Below are positions 60,998 through 64,000 of a stretch of DNA of 64,000 bases, in pieces. This DNA is from CAYRUD01 sp964427425 (GTDB lineage Bacteria > Chlamydiota > Chlamydiia > Chlamydiales > FEN-1388), in NCBI GenBank assembly GCA_964427425.1, contig CAYRUD010000012.1, positions 62,001-126,000 of the forward strand, written 5' to 3'. Position 1 is the first letter of the stretch. Each line of letters begins with the position of its first letter. The position numbers were made by a program, and so were the translations under genes. Below the pieces are notes generated by a model. That model made no database searches, was not told the origin of the DNA, and saw only the letters and a program-made list of their open reading frames with translations.

Positions 60998-62079
60998 TGT
61001 TCGTTTCCAGTTAAGTCAGTTGAGTACGAAGAAAAAATACTCTCGTTCATTCGATGAACTACATTTGCGGTGTGTTCTTCAGATAAGTGAGAGTATCGTT
61101 TAACCATTGAGAGCGTCTTATGTCCAAGCACGCCTGCAATTTCAGAGAGAGTTGCTGAATTCATCGCCAGATAACTTGCCGTGCAATGACGTAGGTCGTG
61201 AAATTTGAAGTCTGTGATTCTTGCCCTTTTAAGAGCGATTTCCCATGCTGAACGAAAATCGATTGGCTTTTGTCCCATTTGTCCTGCAAATAGGTACTCT
61301 TGTTCAGATTGTATTTTTGCCTTAAGCTCTCGAATAAGAGAGAGGGCATGTCCAGTGAGAGGCACACTTCGACGGTCATCATTCTTAGTATAATGAAGAG
61401 TTATTCGACCTTTCTCTAAATCGACATCACTCCATTTCAAATTAATAAGCTCTGATTTACGCATTCCCGTAGAAAGAGCAAGAACTACAATAGTATAGAG
61501 GAAGGAGTTTGAGCTGGATTTACAAGCTTCTAACAGCCGTTCTCTTTCATCCTTATCAAGATATCTTACTCGCCCACGAGCTGGTGTCGGTTTTCGAACT
61601 TTATCCATCGGAGATTGCTCAATCCAACCCCACTCATCGCGAGCGATAGTGAAAGCGTGACTTAATGCAGCAAGGTACCGAATGACAGTTGCTTCTGAGC
61701 GTTTTCTACCAAGATGTGTGGGTGTATTGAGTAATTTATCCCTATATTCGGCAATGAGAGCAGGAGTAATATCTGCAAGAACATATCGTCCTAATTGCTC
61801 TTTCCACCAAATAAACTGGCTTTCTTGCTTAGCACGAGGTTTTGTTGGAAGAACATCTCTTTCATATCTTTCGATAAGCTCTTTAAGAGTGTGCTTCTTT
61901 GATTGTGCGGTTTTGAAATGCCGGCCTTCTAAAATTGCGGCTTCCGTCTGCTTGGCCCATTTCTTCGCATCAGTCAATCTTCGAAATGTCGCAGTCTGAA
62001 TTGGATAGCCTTTCAAACGAACTTGGGCCTTATAACTTATAGACCCATCTTTTTTTTCTCTTGTCTCTATGTAAGCCAT
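60994..62079 (-). CDS. int: Tyrosine-type site-specific integrase
   Basis: A 361-residue integrase. The N-terminus has an AP2-like arm-binding region (YKAQVRLKGYPIQTATFRRLTDAKKWAKQTE), a SAM-like core-binding domain follows, and the catalytic domain holds ALSTGMRKSELINLKWSDVD (Arg), FHDLRHCTASYLA (His-x-x-Arg), LGHKTLSMVKRYSHLS (His and nucleophile Tyr). All catalytic residues are present. It lies 480 bases from the intact tRNA-Thr, whose 3' part is the attachment site. It should catalyse insertion and excision of the 55104-62606 element. Confidence 0.94.
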   Translation of the reverse strand: MAYIETREKKDGSISYKAQVRLKGYPIQTATFRRLTDAKKWAKQTEAAILEGRHFKTAQSKKHTLKELIERYERDVLPTKPRAKQESQFIWWKEQLGRYVLADITPALIAEYRDKLLNTPTHLGRKRSEATVIRYLAALSHAFTIARDEWGWIEQSPMDKVRKPTPARGRVRYLDKDERERLLEACKSSSNSFLYTIVVLALSTGMRKSELINLKWSDVDLEKGRITLHYTKNDDRRSVPLTGHALSLIRELKAKIQSEQEYLFAGQMGQKPIDFRSAWEIALKRARITDFKFHDLRHCTASYLAMNSATLSEIAGVLGHKTLSMVKRYSHLSEEHTANVVHRMNESIFSSYSTDLTGNEQ

Positions 62080-62561
62080 ATCGTCTCACTTAAAAAGAGA
62101 AAAGGCTACAAAAGAGTCCAATAAATCACAACAAATACATACATCGCACTATTAATGTGATGTTAAACACCACTTAACATAGCGCATATGCATTTATAGG
62201 AAGCAATCATGAACTGGCATTAAATTTATGGGGGAAAATTGAGGGAATAACAATAATTTTTAGACAATCTATCAGACTCTATGATGCTTAATAATTTGTC
62301 ACACTTAAGCTGATCAGGTGATTGATAGAAAGATAGAGCAAAAGCCATTTCGTTAGATTTCTATCACAAACAAAGATGGTTACTTAATTATAAAGATACA
62401 TGAAGGGAGAAAATCGATAGCACGGAAAGAGTCAAAGATAAGGAGAGAAATTAAATCGATCTGCTAGTTAAGGGAGTTATATAGGGCTGTTTTATTGTAG
62501 CTTAATCCCCCAAACATCCCCCAAAAACACCAACTAGATACCCGAACAACATTTAAGAGAT
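62080..62561. other. Right end of the island, noncoding
   Basis: No gene in 482 bases. It contains the integrase promoter region, a C-rich doublet (62502-62524) matching the left end and a reversed G-rich copy (ATGGGGGAAAATTGAGGGAAT, about 62228-62248). These may be arm-type binding sites. Several short inverted repeats of 6-8 bases are present, none outstanding. Confidence 0.5.
62502..62524. promoter_or_regulatory. Candidate integrase arm-type site, right
   Basis: TTAATCCCCCAAACATCCCC followed by CAA, closely like the left-end doublet at 55271-55295. It lies 38 bases inside the right attachment repeat. Function inferred. Confidence 0.4.
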
Positions 62562-62606
62562 TGCCTGAAGCCAGGATCGAACTGACGACCTACGCATTAC
62601 GAATGC
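62562..62606 (-). repeat. Right attachment repeat within tRNA-Thr
   Basis: 45 bases identical to 55104-55148, covering the 3' part of the tRNA-Thr gene from the middle of the anticodon arm to the discriminator base. Because the element restores the 3' end, the tRNA stays functional after integration. Confidence 0.93.
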
Positions 62607-62634
62607 GCCGCTCTACCAACTGAGCTATTCAGGC
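62562..62634 (-). tRNA. tRNA-Thr (anticodon CGT)
   Basis: A 73-base cloverleaf on the minus strand. Acceptor stem GCCTGAA/TTCAGGC, D arm GCTC-AGTTGGTA-GAGC, anticodon arm GCGCA-TTCGTAA-TGCGT with anticodon CGT reading ACG, variable AGGTC, T arm GTCAG-TTCGATC-CTGGC and discriminator A. No CCA is encoded. All stems pair, with G-U wobbles only. It is the insertion target of the adjacent island. Confidence 0.95.
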
Positions 62635-62736
62635 AGAAGGAATCTTAAGATTGATGAGAACCGATAATGAAGAAAATAAAAGATACTTTAAAGGAGCTCT
62701 TTTTCTCTAGATTTTTGTGATCAAGCCAGGTGTTTT

Positions 62737-64000
62737 TCAGCTCCTTTTAAGTATTTCTTCTTCTCTTCTCTTTAAGATGCTGGGGAAAACAGAGCATCGA
62801 TATGAAGGAGAGCGAACCGCCTTTAAAAGCGCCTCTTTTGAGCCAATCATTGTAAGCTTTTTCTTCGCACGCGTAATCGCCGTATAGAGAAGCTCACGAG
62901 TAAGAAGAGGACACTTCTCTCCTGCAAAGAAGAATACATGCGAGAACTCACTTCCTTGGCTCTTGTGGACTGTCATAGCGTAACCCAACTCTCTTTCAGG
63001 ACATAAAGAGGCTGGAAAAGAGCCATTCTCCTTCTTCCAGGCAAGATGAATCGTCTCTTCCTTTTGATGTAATTCAGGATCCCACCTACCCTCAATAATA
63101 CCAATATCTCCGTTCATACAATCGAGCTGGTATTTATTTCTTGTAATCAAGACTGGCTCAATGCTGTTTCTCATATCTCTCTTTGATCGTTTCGTTGAGA
63201 GAGCGTGGACGACAGCTCTGTTGAGCGAGTCAACACTGATAAAGGCTCCTCTCTTTGCCGAAGTAAGAATCTTTTTAGATGTTGAAACCTCGAGACCTTT
63301 CTCTATCGATGAGACATTCTCCCACTCTTTAACCACTTCATCCTCAAGGTACGAGCAAGCAGTATGAAAGCTCTTTTTTTCCTCAATAGGCAAGAAATTA
63401 AGCTCTGAACTCGCACAACTCTCATTAAGTATATGAATGAATTGCTCTTCATTTCCTGAAAGAACGGAATGAGCAAGATCTAAGATCGTTTTACTTTCTG
63501 TCCTCACGCAATCGACGAGGTGCGAGTAAGCAATTGTCGAGAGAGATGAAGCAGCTAAGACAAGATCTGAAAATGGCTTTCCTGGATCTATTGGTGGAAG
63601 TTGATATGGATCGCCTAAGAGAATTATTCGAGTTCCGGTTTGAGTAAGAGCAAAGACGTCTGCCATCATCTTTGTATCAATCATAGAGCACTCATCAACA
63701 ATCATGACATGGTATGAGCCCTGAGCACTACCGCTTCTCTGATCCCAGACATACTTATGAAGAGTCTTTGCCTCTATAATATAATCACCATCCATAATCT
63801 GAAGGTCATTTTTATACCTAGAAAGTGCGGAGCGTATACTTGCGTTTAAATTATAAACGGCCTTTCCTGTCGGAGCAGCGACGAGGATTCGATATGGAGG
63901 AAACGACACTTCATGCTGAGTTCTACGCCGTACGCAATATCTCTCTGTCATGAGAGCTATAGCGACGCCAGCGGTATGTGTCTTACCTGTTCCTGGACCA
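62737..64000 (-). CDS. recD: RecD-type DNA helicase (5' part outside window)
   Basis: The frame is open to the window edge. Reading in, the first motif is the Walker A GPGTGKT at 63979-63999, so the N-terminal part lies beyond. Superfamily 1 motifs follow: AAPTGKAVYNL, VMIVDECSMIDTKMMADV, IILLGDPYQLPPIDPGK, then YAMTVHKSQGSEFSHVFFF and LLYTAITRAKKKLTMIG. This is RecD, the 5'-3' helicase of RecBCD or the stand-alone RecD2; which one cannot be told without the N-terminus. It ends 102 bases from the tRNA-Thr gene, with the same orientation. Confidence 0.9.
   Translation of the reverse strand, partial: GPGTGKTHTAGVAIALMTERYCVRRRTQHEVSFPPYRILVAAPTGKAVYNLNASIRSALSRYKNDLQIMDGDYIIEAKTLHKYVWDQRSGSAQGSYHVMIVDECSMIDTKMMADVFALTQTGTRIILLGDPYQLPPIDPGKPFSDLVLAASSLSTIAYSHLVDCVRTESKTILDLAHSVLSGNEEQFIHILNESCASSELNFLPIEEKKSFHTACSYLEDEVVKEWENVSSIEKGLEVSTSKKILTSAKRGAFISVDSLNRAVVHALSTKRSKRDMRNSIEPVLITRNKYQLDCMNGDIGIIEGRWDPELHQKEETIHLAWKKENGSFPASLCPERELGYAMTVHKSQGSEFSHVFFFAGEKCPLLTRELLYTAITRAKKKLTMIGSKEALLKAVRSPSYRCSVFPSILKRREEEILKRS

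Larger units (their letters stand above)
55104..62606. mobile_element. 7.5-kb integrative island in tRNA-Thr(CGT)
   Basis: Bounded by two exact 45-bp copies of the tRNA-Thr 3' part. The right copy is part of the intact tRNA gene, the left one is free-standing, as expected after site-specific integration. The tyrosine integrase lies at the right end, pointing away from the tRNA. Apart from the small secreted-protein gene at 55682-55984, all the intact genes run on the minus strand (integrase, unknown, excisionase-like, winged-helix-like, DUF3987, zinc ribbon). The left third holds the small secreted-protein gene and a lanB pseudogene. No capsid or conjugation genes, so it would be a satellite or hitch-hiking element. 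Confidence 0.88.

Overview
The window is chromosome from a member of the Chlamydiota, most likely an environmental (Parachlamydia-like) lineage. The evidence is a very long N-terminally extended GreA, the hemB / nqrA / greA neighbourhood, a minimal type II secretion (T2SS) operon headed by an acidic membrane protein, AT-moderate base composition, and expanded families of serine-rich and kinase-like proteins. This assignment rests on recognised gene order and family features, not on a database search.

Layout. 1-4.3 kb: end of a PhoR-like sensor kinase, Bcp peroxiredoxin, a family 2 glycosyltransferase, MutY, and a small membrane protein. 4.5-17.6 kb: a T2SS operon (acidic membrane protein, gspD, gspE, gspF, a kinase gene lodged inside, gspG, three further pseudopilins, a last inner-membrane protein). 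17.6-20.6 kb: a MoxR / DUF58 / membrane-protein operon on the minus strand. 20.7-31.2 kb: hemB, nqrA, a secreted protein with a plant IQM-like C-terminal domain, long greA, a divergent RdgB-like protein and a NYN nuclease. 31.2-38.8 kb: two DXD-type sugar transferase paralogues, YhcH, KdsC, an MsbA-like exporter, a membrane-anchored kinase-like protein and a SlyB-like lipoprotein. 38.8-49.8 kb: accessory region with two pairs of unknown paralogues, a secreted phospholipase D, a membrane protein, a second kinase and a PptA tautomerase.

The most striking part is 49.8-55.1 kb: a compact class I lanthipeptide cluster. It has a 78-residue precursor (50147-50383) with a YDLDI leader box and a core with six cysteines, then LanC with all zinc ligands, then full-length LanB. 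A 26-bp near-perfect palindrome lies upstream of the precursor and a three-tier hairpin lies between precursor and lanC. No dedicated transporter, protease or immunity gene is adjacent.

The cluster stops 13 bp before the left end of a 7.5-kb integrative island (55104-62606). The island is bounded by an exact 45-bp repeat of the 3' part of a tRNA-Thr(CGT) gene and carries a tyrosine integrase, a DUF3987 protein, small DNA-binding proteins and a zinc-ribbon protein. Inside the island, on the minus strand at 56198-56755, is a decayed second copy of the LanB C-terminal domain, interrupted only by amber codons. This points to repeated arrival or loss of lanthipeptide genes at this tRNA. The window ends inside a recD-type helicase gene.
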